Assembly: GCF_900182695.1 (NCBI RefSeq)
Contig: NZ_FXTK01000007.1
Location: forward strand, 62,001-126,000
From: Paracoccus laeviglucosivorans
GTDB taxonomy: Bacteria; Pseudomonadota; Alphaproteobacteria; Rhodobacterales; Rhodobacteraceae
Length of the DNA: 64,000 bases
Reading direction: 5' to 3'
Under the pieces are notes generated by a model, which saw only the letters and a list, made by a program, of their open reading frames with translations, had not been told where the DNA came from and did no database searches. A program made the position numbers and the translations under genes. Below are positions 35,879-46,005 of the stretch, piece after piece (the stretch's first letter is position 1; each line of letters begins with the position of its first letter).

Positions 35879-38800
35879 AGCAGCAGGTCGTTTTCCCCGA
35901 TTGCCCTGATCGGGCCAAGCGAGATGGTCAGGTCCGCACGCCCATCCGCGTCCAGATCGACCTGAACCAGCCGTCCCGTCGCTTCGGTCCAATAGCTGCG
36001 TAGTTCGGGGCCGTCACCCGAAAAGCCTGCGCCTCCGACGAAATCCAGCCCCAAACCGCGAAAGTCCAGCAGGTCGCTGCCGGGGATGAAATCAGCGATC
36101 ATGTCGGTCGAGCCGTCGAAATCCAGCGGGTTCACAAAGACGAATGTGTCGCTGCCTGCACCGCCGATCAGTCGATCATTGCCGCCACCTGCAATCAGGC
36201 GGTCATTGCCCGTGCCGCCATCCAGAATGTTATGGCCGTGAAGATCGTTCAGCACGTCATTTCCGGCACCACCCATCAAGGTGTCGTTGCCCGTGCCGCC
36301 CACCAGCATGTCGTTTCCGGCCTCGCCCATCAGGATGTCGTGACCGTCATGCCCCTCCAGCCGGTCATTGCCCGCCCCGCCCCAGATCCGGTCGCTTCCG
36401 GCCTGCCCGGCCAGCGTATCGTTTCCGTCATGGCCAAGCAGCGCATCGTTCCCGCCGCCGCCAAACAGCGCGTCATGCCCCGCCTCTCCCCATAGGGTGT
36501 CATTGCCGCTGTCGCCCGCGAGCCGGTCATTTCCCGCGCCGCCGTTCAGCATATCGTTGCCGGACTGTCCCCACAGGGTGTCTTCGCCATCGCCGCCGAT
36601 CAAAGTGTCATTGCCTGCACCGCTAATCAGCCGGTCGGCCCCCGCATCGCCGCGCAGCACGTCATTGCCCGCATCGCCCAGCAGCGTGTCATTTCCGGGT
36701 CCGCCATACAGCAGGTCATTGCCCGCCCCGCCCGCAATCCAGTCGTTCCCGCCATGCCCCCACAGCCGGTCGTTACCGTCGCCGCCGTCAAGCGAATCGT
36801 TGCCGTCGCCGCCTTGCAGGACGTCGTTCCCGGCATCGCCGAAAATCGTGTCATTGCCCGCGCCGCCGTTGATGCTGTCATCGCCCGCACCACCCCAGAT
36901 GCGATCATGCCCGCCTGCGGACAGGATGCTGTCGTTGCCCCCCTGACCAAGCAGCGTATCATTGCCGTTCCCGGTCACGATGCGGTCATTGCCCAGCCCT
37001 GCCCAGATGGCGTTATGGCCGATGCGGTCGTCGATCAGGTCGTCGCCTTCCTCGGCGTGGATGCGGTCATTGCCGGCCTCACCATAGATCGTGTCATTGC
37101 CGCCGCCGCCGTGGATCGTTTCATCGCCATTCCCTCCTCGGATCAGATCGGTCCCGCCGCCGCCAAGGATCAGGTCGTTGCCGTCATTTCCCCAAAGCTG
37201 ATCGTTGCCCGCGCCGCCGTTCAGCGTGTCATTGCCCGCGCCGCCCTGCATGATGTCATTCCCGTCGCCCCCCTGCAGCAGATCATGGCCCGCCAGCCCA
37301 TACAGGTTCGAGCCGTAGCGCCCCGCGTTCAGCCTGTCATTCCCGACCGTGCCCGTGACGTTCGTGCGCATGTTCGGAGGATCGTAATGACTGATCGGAA
37401 ACAGCGAATTGTCGAGATCCCCGGCCTGAAGCCCGCCGCCGTCACGGGTATGTATCCAGACCACGCTATTGCCGAAGAATATCTTGATCCCGTCGCGCTG
37501 CGGGCTGAAGACCAACTGCGACACGCTGCGGATCATGCCCAGACTGGCCAGATCCAGACGATCCACGCCCGGTTCGTAATCCCTGATGATGATGCGGCCA
37601 TTGACTTCGGCGGCGACGAAAAGGTCGGCACCTTCGCCGCCGGTCATCTGCACCGAGGCTGTGCCCGCAATCAGGATGTCGTCGCCCGCGCCGCCGATCA
37701 GGGCCCGTGTCTGCGGTCCGGCGCGCAAAAGATCGGCATCCGCCGTCCCCTCGATCCGGCCTTCACCGGTGACGGCGGTGCGTCCGATCGCTCCGGGATC
37801 GAAGACAAGCTGGGTGATGCCCTTTTCCGTGCGCGACGCGACAAAGACCGCGATCTTGCCGTCGATCTCCATGGCGGCGATTGCCGATACGTTGGCCAGC
37901 GCCCGGTCATTGCCATCGGCCAGCGTTGCCAGATGCAGCAGATGCCCGTCGGGCATGATGGTGAAAACCGATATGCCGTCATCGCCGCCGCCCGCAAAGA
38001 TAAAGGCACGGCCGTCCAGCATCACCGTCTCCAGCGCCGTCACGGCATGAAAGCGGGTGCCCAATTCGTCGATGATGTGATCCACCGGCTCCAGCCTGCC
38101 GTCATAGGTCACGCGCATCGTTGTCAGGGATGAGCTTTGGGCCGAGCCGACGATCAGATAGGTCACGCCCTGCGTCGTCACCGTGGTGATCTGCGTCGGC
38201 GCGTTCAGCCCTAGCCCGCGATCCGCCCAAAGGACATGTGCAGCGCCCAGCGAACCATTGGCATTCATCCCCTGGATCGCGACATGGTTTCCCAGCCCCG
38301 AGGCGGTCAGCATGAAGCTGCGCGCACCCAGCGTCACCACCTGCATGTCGTCGATCTGCGTGCCGCGCAGACCCTGACCCCAGGGCAGGTCCGACCGACC
38401 GATCTGGGTCACGCTGCCATTGTCGTTGATGTGCCAGGTTTCAAACGATGTGCGATTGTCGCGGGCGGCGTAAAGGAAATCGCCCGATGCCGTGCTGAAC
38501 GATCCCAGCAAGGTCACGTCCCGACCCAGCGCCGCGCCGCCGTGCAGGGCGATGCTACCCGCCAATCCGCCTGCAGCATCCAGCATCGCGCCGCTGGCCA
38601 GCCCATTTGCCAACCCTGCGCCAAAGATCGCGGCCCCCGCCGCAAGATCGACCAGCGCCGCGTTCGGCCGGTCCAGATACCCCATCTGCGGCCCATAGGC
38701 GCGGGCCGATGTCAACTCGATCGCGTGATCCGCCGACCTGATGCGATAGGCGGCGATGCCCCCGCCGATATGGGTCACGCTGTATAGCGCATAACCGGCG

Positions 38801-38889
38801 TCGGCCCGAAAGGCGCGCAGATCCGATATATTCGTGACGAATGAGGTATCAGCGCCGAAATAGGTCGCGACGTGACGATAGCTGAGCAT
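35875..38889 (-). CDS. large RTX protein with propeller-like N-terminal half
   Basis: About 1004 residues from ATG 38889; a TTG at 38946 would add 19. The first 450 or so residues show repeated hydrophobic strand blocks with motifs such as DGISVFTIMPDGHLLHLATL, which suggests a beta-propeller. A short RTX-like module (GGAGDDILIAG, GGEGADLFVA) follows. About forty RTX nonapeptides run from residue 515 to 910. The C-terminus (GSDTFVFVNPLDFDG to GENDLLL) resembles serralysin-type ends used for type I secretion. No signal peptide is present. It sits between capsule and rhamnose genes, so a surface-layer or adhesin role is plausible. Confidence 0.9.
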   Translation of the reverse strand: MLSYRHVATYFGADTSFVTNISDLRAFRADAGYALYSVTHIGGGIAAYRIRSADHAIELTSARAYGPQMGYLDRPNAALVDLAAGAAIFGAGLANGLASGAMLDAAGGLAGSIALHGGAALGRDVTLLGSFSTASGDFLYAARDNRTSFETWHINDNGSVTQIGRSDLPWGQGLRGTQIDDMQVVTLGARSFMLTASGLGNHVAIQGMNANGSLGAAHVLWADRGLGLNAPTQITTVTTQGVTYLIVGSAQSSSLTTMRVTYDGRLEPVDHIIDELGTRFHAVTALETVMLDGRAFIFAGGGDDGISVFTIMPDGHLLHLATLADGNDRALANVSAIAAMEIDGKIAVFVASRTEKGITQLVFDPGAIGRTAVTGEGRIEGTADADLLRAGPQTRALIGGAGDDILIAGTASVQMTGGEGADLFVAAEVNGRIIIRDYEPGVDRLDLASLGMIRSVSQLVFSPQRDGIKIFFGNSVVWIHTRDGGGLQAGDLDNSLFPISHYDPPNMRTNVTGTVGNDRLNAGRYGSNLYGLAGHDLLQGGDGNDIMQGGAGNDTLNGGAGNDQLWGNDGNDLILGGGGTDLIRGGNGDETIHGGGGNDTIYGEAGNDRIHAEEGDDLIDDRIGHNAIWAGLGNDRIVTGNGNDTLLGQGGNDSILSAGGHDRIWGGAGDDSINGGAGNDTIFGDAGNDVLQGGDGNDSLDGGDGNDRLWGHGGNDWIAGGAGNDLLYGGPGNDTLLGDAGNDVLRGDAGADRLISGAGNDTLIGGDGEDTLWGQSGNDMLNGGAGNDRLAGDSGNDTLWGEAGHDALFGGGGNDALLGHDGNDTLAGQAGSDRIWGGAGNDRLEGHDGHDILMGEAGNDMLVGGTGNDTLMGGAGNDVLNDLHGHNILDGGTGNDRLIAGGGNDRLIGGAGSDTFVFVNPLDFDGSTDMIADFIPGSDLLDFRGLGLDFVGGAGFSGDGPELRSYWTEATGRLVQVDLDADGRADLTISLGPIRAIGENDLLL
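36150..37345 (-). repeat. RTX-coding 27-bp tandem repeats
   Basis: About forty 27-bp units encoding GGxGNDxLx nonapeptides. Their regularity creates long open frames on the opposite strand, which should be ignored. Confidence 0.85.
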
Positions 38890-39085
38890 GGGCCTGCGGA
38901 CGGTCGTGAAAATCTGCCCAAAGGCTAGCTGCCCCGCGTTTAACAAAACCTTTAACTTCGCGCGCTAATTACCGCGCATTTTAATGAGTTTGGACCGCGA
39001 TGACCTGACCCGGCTGGCAGGTGGCTTGTGCGGCGCGGAAACATCGGCCATACGCGTTTTGCGTGCAGTCAACGGGCATGGTTAT

Positions 39086-39667
39086 ATGCAAATCGAAAAG
39101 ACGTCGCTTCCCGGAGTGCTGATCATCGTGCCGCGCAGGCATGGCGACGCGCGCGGATTTTTCTCGGAAAGCTGGAACGATAAAACCCTGCGGGATTCGG
39201 GGCTGGAGCTGCCTGAATTTGTTCAGGACAATCACTCGATGTCGGCTGCCGCAGGCACGCTGCGGGGGCTGCATTTCCAGTCGCCGCCCCATGCGCAGGG
39301 CAAGCTGGTGCGCTGTGGACGCGGCAGGCTTTTCGATGTGGCGGTGGACATACGCAAGGGTAGCCCGACCTATGGCCAGTGGGTCGGTGAAGAGCTTTCC
39401 TTTGAAAACGGTCGCCAGCTTTGGGTTCCCGCTGGTTTCCTGCACGGTTTCGTCACACGCGAAGCGGATACCGAAATCTGTTACAAATGCACCGATCACT
39501 ATGCGCCCGACTGCGATGGCGCGGTCGCGTGGAACACGATCGGCATCGACTGGGGCCTGACCGGCGAGCCGCTTTTGTCCGCGAAAGACGCCATCGCGCC
39601 GGCCCTTGCAGATTTCGATAGTCCCTTCGACTATGAAGGACCATTTGATTACGAGGCGAATATATGA
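39086..39667 (+). CDS. rfbC: dTDP-4-dehydrorhamnose 3,5-epimerase
   Basis: The third step of dTDP-L-rhamnose synthesis. It has 193 residues from ATG 39086; an in-frame ATG at 38984 gives 34 extra residues without similarity. The family motifs are [40 protein letters not shown], the catalytic His in GLHFQ, and PAGFLHGF. It heads the rfbC-B-D-A operon in which every junction overlaps by a few bases. Confidence 0.95.
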   Translation: MQIEKTSLPGVLIIVPRRHGDARGFFSESWNDKTLRDSGLELPEFVQDNHSMSAAAGTLRGLHFQSPPHAQGKLVRCGRGRLFDVAVDIRKGSPTYGQWVGEELSFENGRQLWVPAGFLHGFVTREADTEICYKCTDHYAPDCDGAVAWNTIGIDWGLTGEPLLSAKDAIAPALADFDSPFDYEGPFDYEANI

Positions 39668-40701
39668 AGATTCTGGTGACGGGCGGCGCGGGTTTCATCG
39701 GCTCGGCCGTGGTGCGTCTGGCAGTCCGGCGCGGGCATGAGGTGGTGAACCTTGACGCGCTGACCTATGCGGCGAACCTTGAAAACGTCGCCTCGGTCTC
39801 GAACAGCCCGCTTTATGCGTTTGAACAGGCTGATCTGCGCGACCGCACCGCGCTGGACCGCGTACTGGACACGCATAAGCCCGACGCCATCATGCATCTG
39901 GCCGCCGAAAGCCATGTGGATCGTTCCATCGACGGTCCGGGCGATTTCATCGAAACGAACATCACCGGCACCTACAACCTGCTGGAGGCCGCGCGCGCCT
40001 ATTGGGTCGGGCAGGGCCGTCCCGAAGGGTTCCGTTTCCACCATATCTCGACCGACGAAGTGTTCGGCTCGCTCGGGGAAACCGGCCAGTTCACCGAAGA
40101 AACGCCCTATGACCCCCGCAGCCCCTATTCCGCGTCCAAGGCTGCATCGGACCATCTGGTCCGCGCCTGGCACGAAACCTATGGCCTGCCGGTCGTCCTG
40201 ACCAATTGTTCCAACAATTACGGGCCCTTCCACTTTCCAGAAAAGCTGGTCCCGGTCGTCATCCTGAACGCGCTGCATGGCCGTCCGATCCCGGTTTATG
40301 GCGACGGCGGCAATGTCCGCGACTGGCTGTATGTCGAAGACCACGCCGATGCGCTGCTGCTGGTGCTGGAAAAGGGCGAACTGGGCCGCAGTTACAATAT
40401 CGGCGGCGAGAATGAGGCGAAGAACATCGACCTCGTTCGCACCATCTGCGCCGAAATGGACCGTCTGCGCCCGGAAAACGCGCCGCATGACAAGCTGATC
40501 ACCTTCGTGACCGACCGTCCCGGCCATGACCGCCGCTATGCCATCGACCCCGACCGTATCCGCACCGAACTGGGCTGGCGCCCCTCGGTCACGGTTGAGG
40601 AGGGGCTGCGCCAGACGGTCGAATGGTATCTGGACAATGCCGATTGGTGGCAACCGCTGCTGGCGCGCAAGGGCGTGGGCGAACGGCTGGGTAAGGCATG
40701 A
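39664..40701 (+). CDS. rfbB: dTDP-glucose 4,6-dehydratase
   Basis: The second step of dTDP-L-rhamnose synthesis. It has 345 residues with the NAD-binding [11 protein letters not shown], the [10 protein letters not shown] loop, [10 protein letters not shown], the YSASKAASD catalytic Tyr-x3-Lys and [12 protein letters not shown]. It overlaps rfbC and rfbD by 4 bp each. Confidence 0.97.
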   Translation: MKILVTGGAGFIGSAVVRLAVRRGHEVVNLDALTYAANLENVASVSNSPLYAFEQADLRDRTALDRVLDTHKPDAIMHLAAESHVDRSIDGPGDFIETNITGTYNLLEAARAYWVGQGRPEGFRFHHISTDEVFGSLGETGQFTEETPYDPRSPYSASKAASDHLVRAWHETYGLPVVLTNCSNNYGPFHFPEKLVPVVILNALHGRPIPVYGDGGNVRDWLYVEDHADALLLVLEKGELGRSYNIGGENEAKNIDLVRTICAEMDRLRPENAPHDKLITFVTDRPGHDRRYAIDPDRIRTELGWRPSVTVEEGLRQTVEWYLDNADWWQPLLARKGVGERLGKA

Positions 40702-41549
40702 GCGGGCTTCTGGTCTTTGGCCGCACCGGGCAGGTCGCCACCGAAATGGCGCGGCTTGCGCCCGATGCGACGTTTCTGGGCCGCGATCAGGCCGATCTGA
40801 CCGATCCCGCCGCCTGTGCCGCAGCGATCCTTGCGGCGCGCCCTGTGGCGATCATCAACGCCGCCGCACATACCGCCGTTGACCGTGCCGAATCAGAACC
40901 CGATCTGGCCCGCGCGATCAACACTGATGCCCCCGCCGCCATGGCGCAGGCGGCGGCGGAACTGGGCGTGCCGTTCCTGCATATTTCGACCGATTACGTC
41001 TTTGACGGTTCGGGCAACCGGCCTTGGGTCGAAACCGATGCGACTGGCCCCTTGGGCGTTTATGGCGCGACGAAACTGGCGGGCGAACAGGCGATTGCTG
41101 CCGCAGGCGGGCAATGGGCCGTGCTGCGCACCTCATGGGTGTTTTCGGCGCATGGCGCGAATTTCGTGAAAACCATGATGCGGCTGGGTGCCGAGCGCGA
41201 GGAGCTGCGTGTCGTGGCCGATCAGTATGGCGGCCCGACCCCTGCCGCCGCGATTGCCGCAGCCTGTCTGACGATGATCGCAGCCATGCAGGCCGACCCG
41301 GCCAAGGGCGGTATCTATCACTTCGCAGGCACCGACGACACGACATGGGCGGGCTTCGCGCGCGAGATCATGTCGCAGGCGGAGCTGGCCTGCAAAGTGG
41401 GTGACATCGCCACCAGCGACTATCCCACCCCGGCAAAGCGGCCTGGAAATTCGCGACTGGATTGCGCGGCCATTGCGCGGGATTTCGGAATTGCGCGGCC
41501 CGACTGGCGCGCCGCCCTGACGGATGTAGTGACGGAGCTTCGGACATGA
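40698..41549 (+). CDS. rfbD: dTDP-4-dehydrorhamnose reductase
   Basis: The last step of dTDP-L-rhamnose synthesis. It has 283 residues with the nucleotide motif [29 protein letters not shown] and YGATKLAGE (catalytic Tyr and Lys). ATGA overlaps join it to both neighbours. Confidence 0.96.
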   Translation: MSGLLVFGRTGQVATEMARLAPDATFLGRDQADLTDPAACAAAILAARPVAIINAAAHTAVDRAESEPDLARAINTDAPAAMAQAAAELGVPFLHISTDYVFDGSGNRPWVETDATGPLGVYGATKLAGEQAIAAAGGQWAVLRTSWVFSAHGANFVKTMMRLGAEREELRVVADQYGGPTPAAAIAAACLTMIAAMQADPAKGGIYHFAGTDDTTWAGFAREIMSQAELACKVGDIATSDYPTPAKRPGNSRLDCAAIARDFGIARPDWRAALTDVVTELRT

Positions 41550-42436
41550 CCGACAAGACCACGGCAAGCGGGCGCAAGGGCATCATTCTGGCGGGCGGCT
41601 CGGGGACGCGGCTTTACCCGATCACCATGGGGGTGTCGAAGCAGCTGTTGCCGATCTATGACAAGCCGATGATCTATTACCCGATCTCGGTCCTGATGCT
41701 GGCCGGGATCCGCGAAATCGCGATCATCACCACCCCCGACGATCAGCAGCAGTTCCAGCGCCTGCTGGGCGATGGCGCGCAATGGGGGCTGCGGTTCGAA
41801 TACATCATCCAGCCGTCGCCCGACGGGCTGGCGCAGGCCTATATCCTGGCCGAGGATTTCCTGGCCGGTGCGCCCTCGGCGATGGTGCTGGGCGACAACA
41901 TCTTCTTTGGTCACGGCCTGCCCCTGCTGCTTGAGGCGGCGGATGCCAAACCGGCTGGCGGCACGGTATTTGGTTATCGCGTGGCAGACCCGGAACGTTA
42001 CGGCGTCGTGGCTTTCGACGAAAACGGCACGGCCAGCGCTATCATCGAAAAGCCCACCGTGCCGCCATCGGATTATGCGGTGACGGGGCTGTATTTCCTT
42101 GACGGCACGGCGCCCGAACGCGCCCGCAGCGTCCAACCGTCCGAACGGGGCGAGCTGGAGATCACCACCCTGCTGGAGACCTATCTGCATGACGGCAGCC
42201 TGACGGTCGAGCGGATGGGGCGCGGTTTTGCGTGGCTGGATACCGGCACCCATGCCAGCCTGCTGGACGCGGGCAATTTCGTGCGCACGCTGGAACAGCG
42301 CCAAGGTCTGCAGACCGGCTGCCCCGATGAAATCGCCTATAATCAGGGCTGGATCGACGATGACGGGCTGCGCGAGCGTGCCCGCAAATTCGCCAAGAAC
42401 GATTACGGTCGGTATTTGCTGCGTCTGCTGGGCTGA
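41546..42436 (+). CDS. rfbA: glucose-1-phosphate thymidylyltransferase
   Basis: It makes dTDP-glucose, the first step of the rhamnose route. It has 296 residues with the nucleotidyltransferase loop [49 protein letters not shown] and the C-terminal [17 protein letters not shown] 41546 overlaps the rfbD stop. It closes the operon. Confidence 0.97.
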   Translation: MTDKTTASGRKGIILAGGSGTRLYPITMGVSKQLLPIYDKPMIYYPISVLMLAGIREIAIITTPDDQQQFQRLLGDGAQWGLRFEYIIQPSPDGLAQAYILAEDFLAGAPSAMVLGDNIFFGHGLPLLLEAADAKPAGGTVFGYRVADPERYGVVAFDENGTASAIIEKPTVPPSDYAVTGLYFLDGTAPERARSVQPSERGELEITTLLETYLHDGSLTVERMGRGFAWLDTGTHASLLDAGNFVRTLEQRQGLQTGCPDEIAYNQGWIDDDGLRERARKFAKNDYGRYLLRLLG

Positions 42437-42528
42437 TCTTTGACCGGACTTGCGAAAGCTGTCGGCCCCTGACCGGATTTGACCTGAAGCGCGCCGTATC
42501 GCGAATGCGGGCAGCGTGGCCGGTCCAG

Positions 42529-43491
42529 TTATTCGCCGCTTTCCGGCGGGTCGGATAACGGGTGCCGCCGAAGTTTACCCGCCAATGCCGCCGCATGAAC
42601 CGCCAGCGTGCCGGGCAGCGTCTGGCGGTAAAGTCGCAGCGCAACCATGCGCGCCAATGCCGCCGGGCCAGACGCATCCAGCACCTCCGCAAAGCCTTGC
42701 AACAGCTTGCGATTTGCAGGCGTCAGCACATCTGCGACGCTTTCCAGCGCAGACTGGTTCTGCGCGAGCCAGCCAGCAAAGGTGCCGTCGAACAGCATCG
42801 AAAAACGCGCGGCCCGCGCCTTGGTCGTGTCGTTGCGGCCCATGACATTGCCTTGATGCTGGCGGTAAAGCAGCACTTGCGCAGGATCGCGATGGATATG
42901 TGCGCCCGCGCCGGACAGCAGCTGATAGGTCCACCAGTCATGTGATACGACGCCTGCGCGTGCGGCCGCCTGCGCACCGGCTTGCAACAATTGCAGCGCA
43001 GCACTGTTCGCAACCGTCGTATTTCCCGGCAGACAAGCCTGCACCAGCGCATTTCGCAAGCTAAAGGGGCCGCGAAAATGCGGGGCAGGGGCCAGCGGGC
43101 GCAGTTCATCGTCGCAAACCGTCGTGCGCGCCGCATAAATCGCTGGGCCGTCCTGTGCCGCCAGATGTGCCGCCGCGCGGGCCAGCTTGTCGGGCTGCCA
43201 CAGATCATCCTGATCGCAATAGGCAATCCAACCCTTTGGATCGGCCTGCAAGATCAGATGCAGGAAATTCGCCGTTGCCCCCTGTCGCGGCCCGTCGATC
43301 CGCGTGATCCGACTGCCGCCCGGTCTGGCGGCGTAATCGTCGATGATCGCGCAGGTGTCATCCGTCGATCCGTCGTCCGAGACGATAAGCCGCCAGTTCG
43401 TCTGCGTCTGAGCCAGAATGCTGTCAAGCTGCGTGGGCAAATAGCGTGCGCCGTTATAGCTGGCCATAACGATGGTGATCTGCGGATGCAC
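42529..43491 (-). CDS. family 2 glycosyltransferase
   Basis: A 320-residue GT-A transferase: ITIVMASYNGARYLPTQLDS, VSDDGSTDDT and the donor motif YCDQDDLW. It resembles rhamnosyl- and other sugar transferases of O-antigen/capsule loci. It converges with the rhamnose operon and is followed downstream on the same strand by nothing in this window. Its position next to dTDP-rhamnose genes makes rhamnosyl transfer likely but unproven. Confidence 0.88.
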   Translation of the reverse strand: MHPQITIVMASYNGARYLPTQLDSILAQTQTNWRLIVSDDGSTDDTCAIIDDYAARPGGSRITRIDGPRQGATANFLHLILQADPKGWIAYCDQDDLWQPDKLARAAAHLAAQDGPAIYAARTTVCDDELRPLAPAPHFRGPFSLRNALVQACLPGNTTVANSAALQLLQAGAQAAARAGVVSHDWWTYQLLSGAGAHIHRDPAQVLLYRQHQGNVMGRNDTTKARAARFSMLFDGTFAGWLAQNQSALESVADVLTPANRKLLQGFAEVLDASGPAALARMVALRLYRQTLPGTLAVHAAALAGKLRRHPLSDPPESGE

Positions 43492-43555
43492 GGTTTCCCC
43501 TTTGGCAACACCAAAGCCGGTCTACACTTATTGCGTGCCGGGATACCAGTCCTGG

Positions 43556-44044
43556 CTATTGATCCTGCCGCGCGATGTCTTCGATCAGAACGCGGGTGAT
43601 GCTGGGCCCGGAGGCTTTATGCGCGGCACTTAGCAACGCCTGCCGCAACCTTGCCTGACTGGGTTCAGCGGTGAAGTTTCCATCGAAAGCGCCGGTATTT
43701 GCCTCGATCATCAAGGCATTCAGCATGGCATCGCGCAGTCGATGCTCTTGCGCCTCGATCCGAGGGCGGGCGTCTGCCGACATTTCCAGGGTCAGCGACA
43801 TGACCATGATGCCCGTTGTGCTGCCATTGCGCAGGATCGGGATAAAGAACTGGTTCGGGAACTTGAACCAGTCCGTAGCTGCTTCGGTTTGCTCCTCGGT
43901 GGGCTTTTCAGGTTCTGCTCCGGCCTCGGCGGTTTGCGGTTCGGTGACCTTCGGCCTCGAGTTGCCGCCATGCAGCATGTCACCCGCCGCGGCGCCGCCG
44001 ATGAAAGCCAACAGGGGCAGGATCAGGATTATCAGCTTTTTCAT
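43556..44044 (-). CDS. fliL: flagellar basal body-associated protein FliL
   Basis: A 162-residue membrane protein with a short N-terminus, one helix (LIILILPLLAFIGGAAAG), an acidic linker, and a FliL-like domain ending in a helical TRVLIEDIARQDQ. It is thought to support the stator ring. It is the last gene of a nine-gene minus-strand flagellar run, 9 nt after flgH. Confidence 0.8.
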   Translation of the reverse strand: MKKLIILILPLLAFIGGAAAGDMLHGGNSRPKVTEPQTAEAGAEPEKPTEEQTEAATDWFKFPNQFFIPILRNGSTTGIMVMSLTLEMSADARPRIEAQEHRLRDAMLNALMIEANTGAFDGNFTAEPSQARLRQALLSAAHKASGPSITRVLIEDIARQDQ

Positions 44045-44053
44045 CGGATCCCC

Positions 44054-44785
44054 CTAATACGGCAGAACGATATCGGCGATCTGCTGCCCATAGCGTGGCT
44101 GCTGCACATCGCTGATCTGACCGCGCCCGCCATATGAGATGCGCGCGCCCGCGATCCGGTCATAGGCAATTTCATTGCGCCGCCCGATATCCGAGGGGCG
44201 GACGAAACCGCTGACAGTCAAGATCCGAATTTCATAGTTCACGCGCACCTCTTGCGTGCCCTCGATGCGCAGCACGCCATTCGGCAGTCGTTCGGTGACG
44301 GTTGCGGCGACGCGCAATGTGATCTTGTCCTTGCGCGAGATATTGCCGCTGCCCTTGAACGCCGACGATCCCCTTGCTTCGACCAATTCGTCCATGCTGG
44401 CACCTTCGGGCAGCATATTGTCGACGCGCTGCGGCAGGCCCGCCAGTGACGGGATGCTGACCGTATCGGAAGCCGTGCGATTGCGGCCCGATGAGTTCTG
44501 CATGGTCGCCTGATCGTTGATCTCGATCACCACGGTCAGGATGTCCCCACGCTGCGCTGCGCGGCGATCGGCCACCAGCGAATTCTGCGACACCGACCAA
44601 AGCGAGGCCGCGCTGTCGGCGCGCGCGGGCAGTTCGGGGATGACCGGTTGCGACATGGCGGCAAATTCCGCGCTGTCGGCAGGCTCGGTCAACTGCGGTA
44701 CGCGCCCGACCTCGCTCACCCGTCCGCATGCCGAAAGACAAAGCGCAAGGCCACCAGCGGCCAGCACAAGATTCCGTCGCATCAT
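44054..44785 (-). CDS. flgH: flagellar L-ring protein
   Basis: The outer-membrane L-ring lipoprotein of the basal body, 243 residues. The signal and lipobox appear as LVLAAGGLALCLSACG, with the Cys to be lipidated. The family motifs are SLVADRRAAQRGDILTVVIE and, near the end, VSGFVRPSDIGRRNEIAYDRI. It lies between flgA and fliL. Confidence 0.95.
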   Translation of the reverse strand: MMRRNLVLAAGGLALCLSACGRVSEVGRVPQLTEPADSAEFAAMSQPVIPELPARADSAASLWSVSQNSLVADRRAAQRGDILTVVIEINDQATMQNSSGRNRTASDTVSIPSLAGLPQRVDNMLPEGASMDELVEARGSSAFKGSGNISRKDKITLRVAATVTERLPNGVLRIEGTQEVRVNYEIRILTVSGFVRPSDIGRRNEIAYDRIAGARISYGGRGQISDVQQPRYGQQIADIVLPY

Positions 44786-44794
44786 CTGTTTCCC

Positions 44795-45211
44795 TTAGTT
44801 CTGTGCGACCATCACGCTGCCATCGGGCAGGATGCGCCCGATCACCGTGACCCGCGATTCATTGTTCATGACGCGCACCATCTGGCCGATGCTGCCCGCC
44901 ATCAGGGCGCGGCCTTCGGCGGCAATGCGCAGCGCGCCTTTTTCATAGATCAGCGTCACGCGCTGATTGCGGCTGACCACCGTGGGGGCCGCGATATGTT
45001 CGGGCTGGACAGGGCGCCCTTCGGAAACCATGACTCGCAACTCTTGCCCGATGGCATGTGCGGGGTCGTTGATGCGGCCTGTCGTTTCCGGGGCCAGCCG
45101 CACATCCTGCGGCGTGATGACGATGCCCGCGCGCAGGGTGCGGGCGGCGACCACCGCCTCGGCCAAGGCGGGCAGGGGCAGCAGGGCCGCGAACAGGGCA
45201 AGGTAACGCAT
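44795..45211 (-). CDS. flgA: flagellar P-ring assembly chaperone
   Basis: A 138-residue periplasmic protein with a signal peptide (YLALFAALLPLPALAEA) and an SAF domain: LRAGIVITPQDVRL, GQELRVMVSEGRPVQP and IGRILPDGSVMV. It is shorter than enteric FlgA (about 219) because the N-terminal part is reduced, as is common in this group. Its ATG touches the flgG stop. Confidence 0.92.
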   Translation of the reverse strand: MRYLALFAALLPLPALAEAVVAARTLRAGIVITPQDVRLAPETTGRINDPAHAIGQELRVMVSEGRPVQPEHIAAPTVVSRNQRVTLIYEKGALRIAAEGRALMAGSIGQMVRVMNNESRVTVIGRILPDGSVMVAQN

Positions 45212-45996
45212 CAGCGGACCTGCACCGTCGCGCCCAGCATCTGGTCGGCGGCGGTGATGACCTTTGAATTCAGCTCATACCCACGCTGTGCCTTGATCAG
45301 TTCGGTGATCTCGCGCACAGGATCGACGGCGCTTTCCTCAAGGTATCCGGCGCGCAGGACGCCCAAGCCTTCCTCGCCCGGTGCGGCGACCTGCGGCGGA
45401 CCCGAGGCGGTGGTTTCCAGAAACAGGTTGCCCCCCGTCGCCTCAAGGCCCTTTTCGTTGACGAAATTCGCCAGCGTGATCTGGCCCAGATTTTCCGGCT
45501 CGACCTGATCGGCAAAGAACGCCATCACCTCGCCCGACGGGCTGATCGAGACGCTGCGCGCTTCGGGCGGGATCACGATCTCGGGGATCAGGGGATAGCC
45601 TTCCGAGGTGACGATCTGCCCCTCGGCCGAGCGTTTCAGGCTGCCATCGCGGGTATAGGCCGAATTGCCCGCAGGCATCTGCACCTCAAGATAGCCGTTG
45701 CCTTCGATGGCGACGTCAAGATCGCCGCCGGTCTGCACGGGCGTGCCTTGCGCCAGCATCATGGTGACGGCGGCGGGGCGAACCCCCAGACCCAACTGGA
45801 CGCCTGCGGGCACCATTGCGCCGGTCGTGGCGGTCAGGGTGCCGGGGCGGGTCGCCTGCTGATATTGCAGGTCGGCGAATTCGGCGCGGCGCGGGTTGTA
45901 GCCGGTGGTGGACATATTGGCGAGGTTGTTCGAGATGACCTCGACACGCATCTGCTGCGCGCTCATGCCGGTGGCGGCGATCTGAAGGGCTTTCAT
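45211..45996 (-). CDS. flgG: flagellar distal rod protein
   Basis: A 261-residue rod protein with the conserved N-terminus ALQIAATGMSAQQMRVEVIS, NNLANMSTTGY, a YTRDGSLKRSAEGQIVTSEG segment and the C-terminal helix SAVDPVREITELIKAQRGYE. It follows flgF by 9 nt. Confidence 0.97.
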   Translation of the reverse strand: MKALQIAATGMSAQQMRVEVISNNLANMSTTGYNPRRAEFADLQYQQATRPGTLTATTGAMVPAGVQLGLGVRPAAVTMMLAQGTPVQTGGDLDVAIEGNGYLEVQMPAGNSAYTRDGSLKRSAEGQIVTSEGYPLIPEIVIPPEARSVSISPSGEVMAFFADQVEPENLGQITLANFVNEKGLEATGGNLFLETTASGPPQVAAPGEEGLGVLRAGYLEESAVDPVREITELIKAQRGYELNSKVITAADQMLGATVQVR

Positions 45997-46005
45997 CGGT
46001 TTTCC

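Noticed and set aside
36754-38133. 459-codon plus-strand frame opposite the large RTX gene
   Set aside because: Same mirror effect of tandem repeats and GC bias.
42440-42480. TGACCGGA(C/T)TTG repeated twice after rfbA
   Set aside because: Two short copies with no gene or dyad context; no support for a function.
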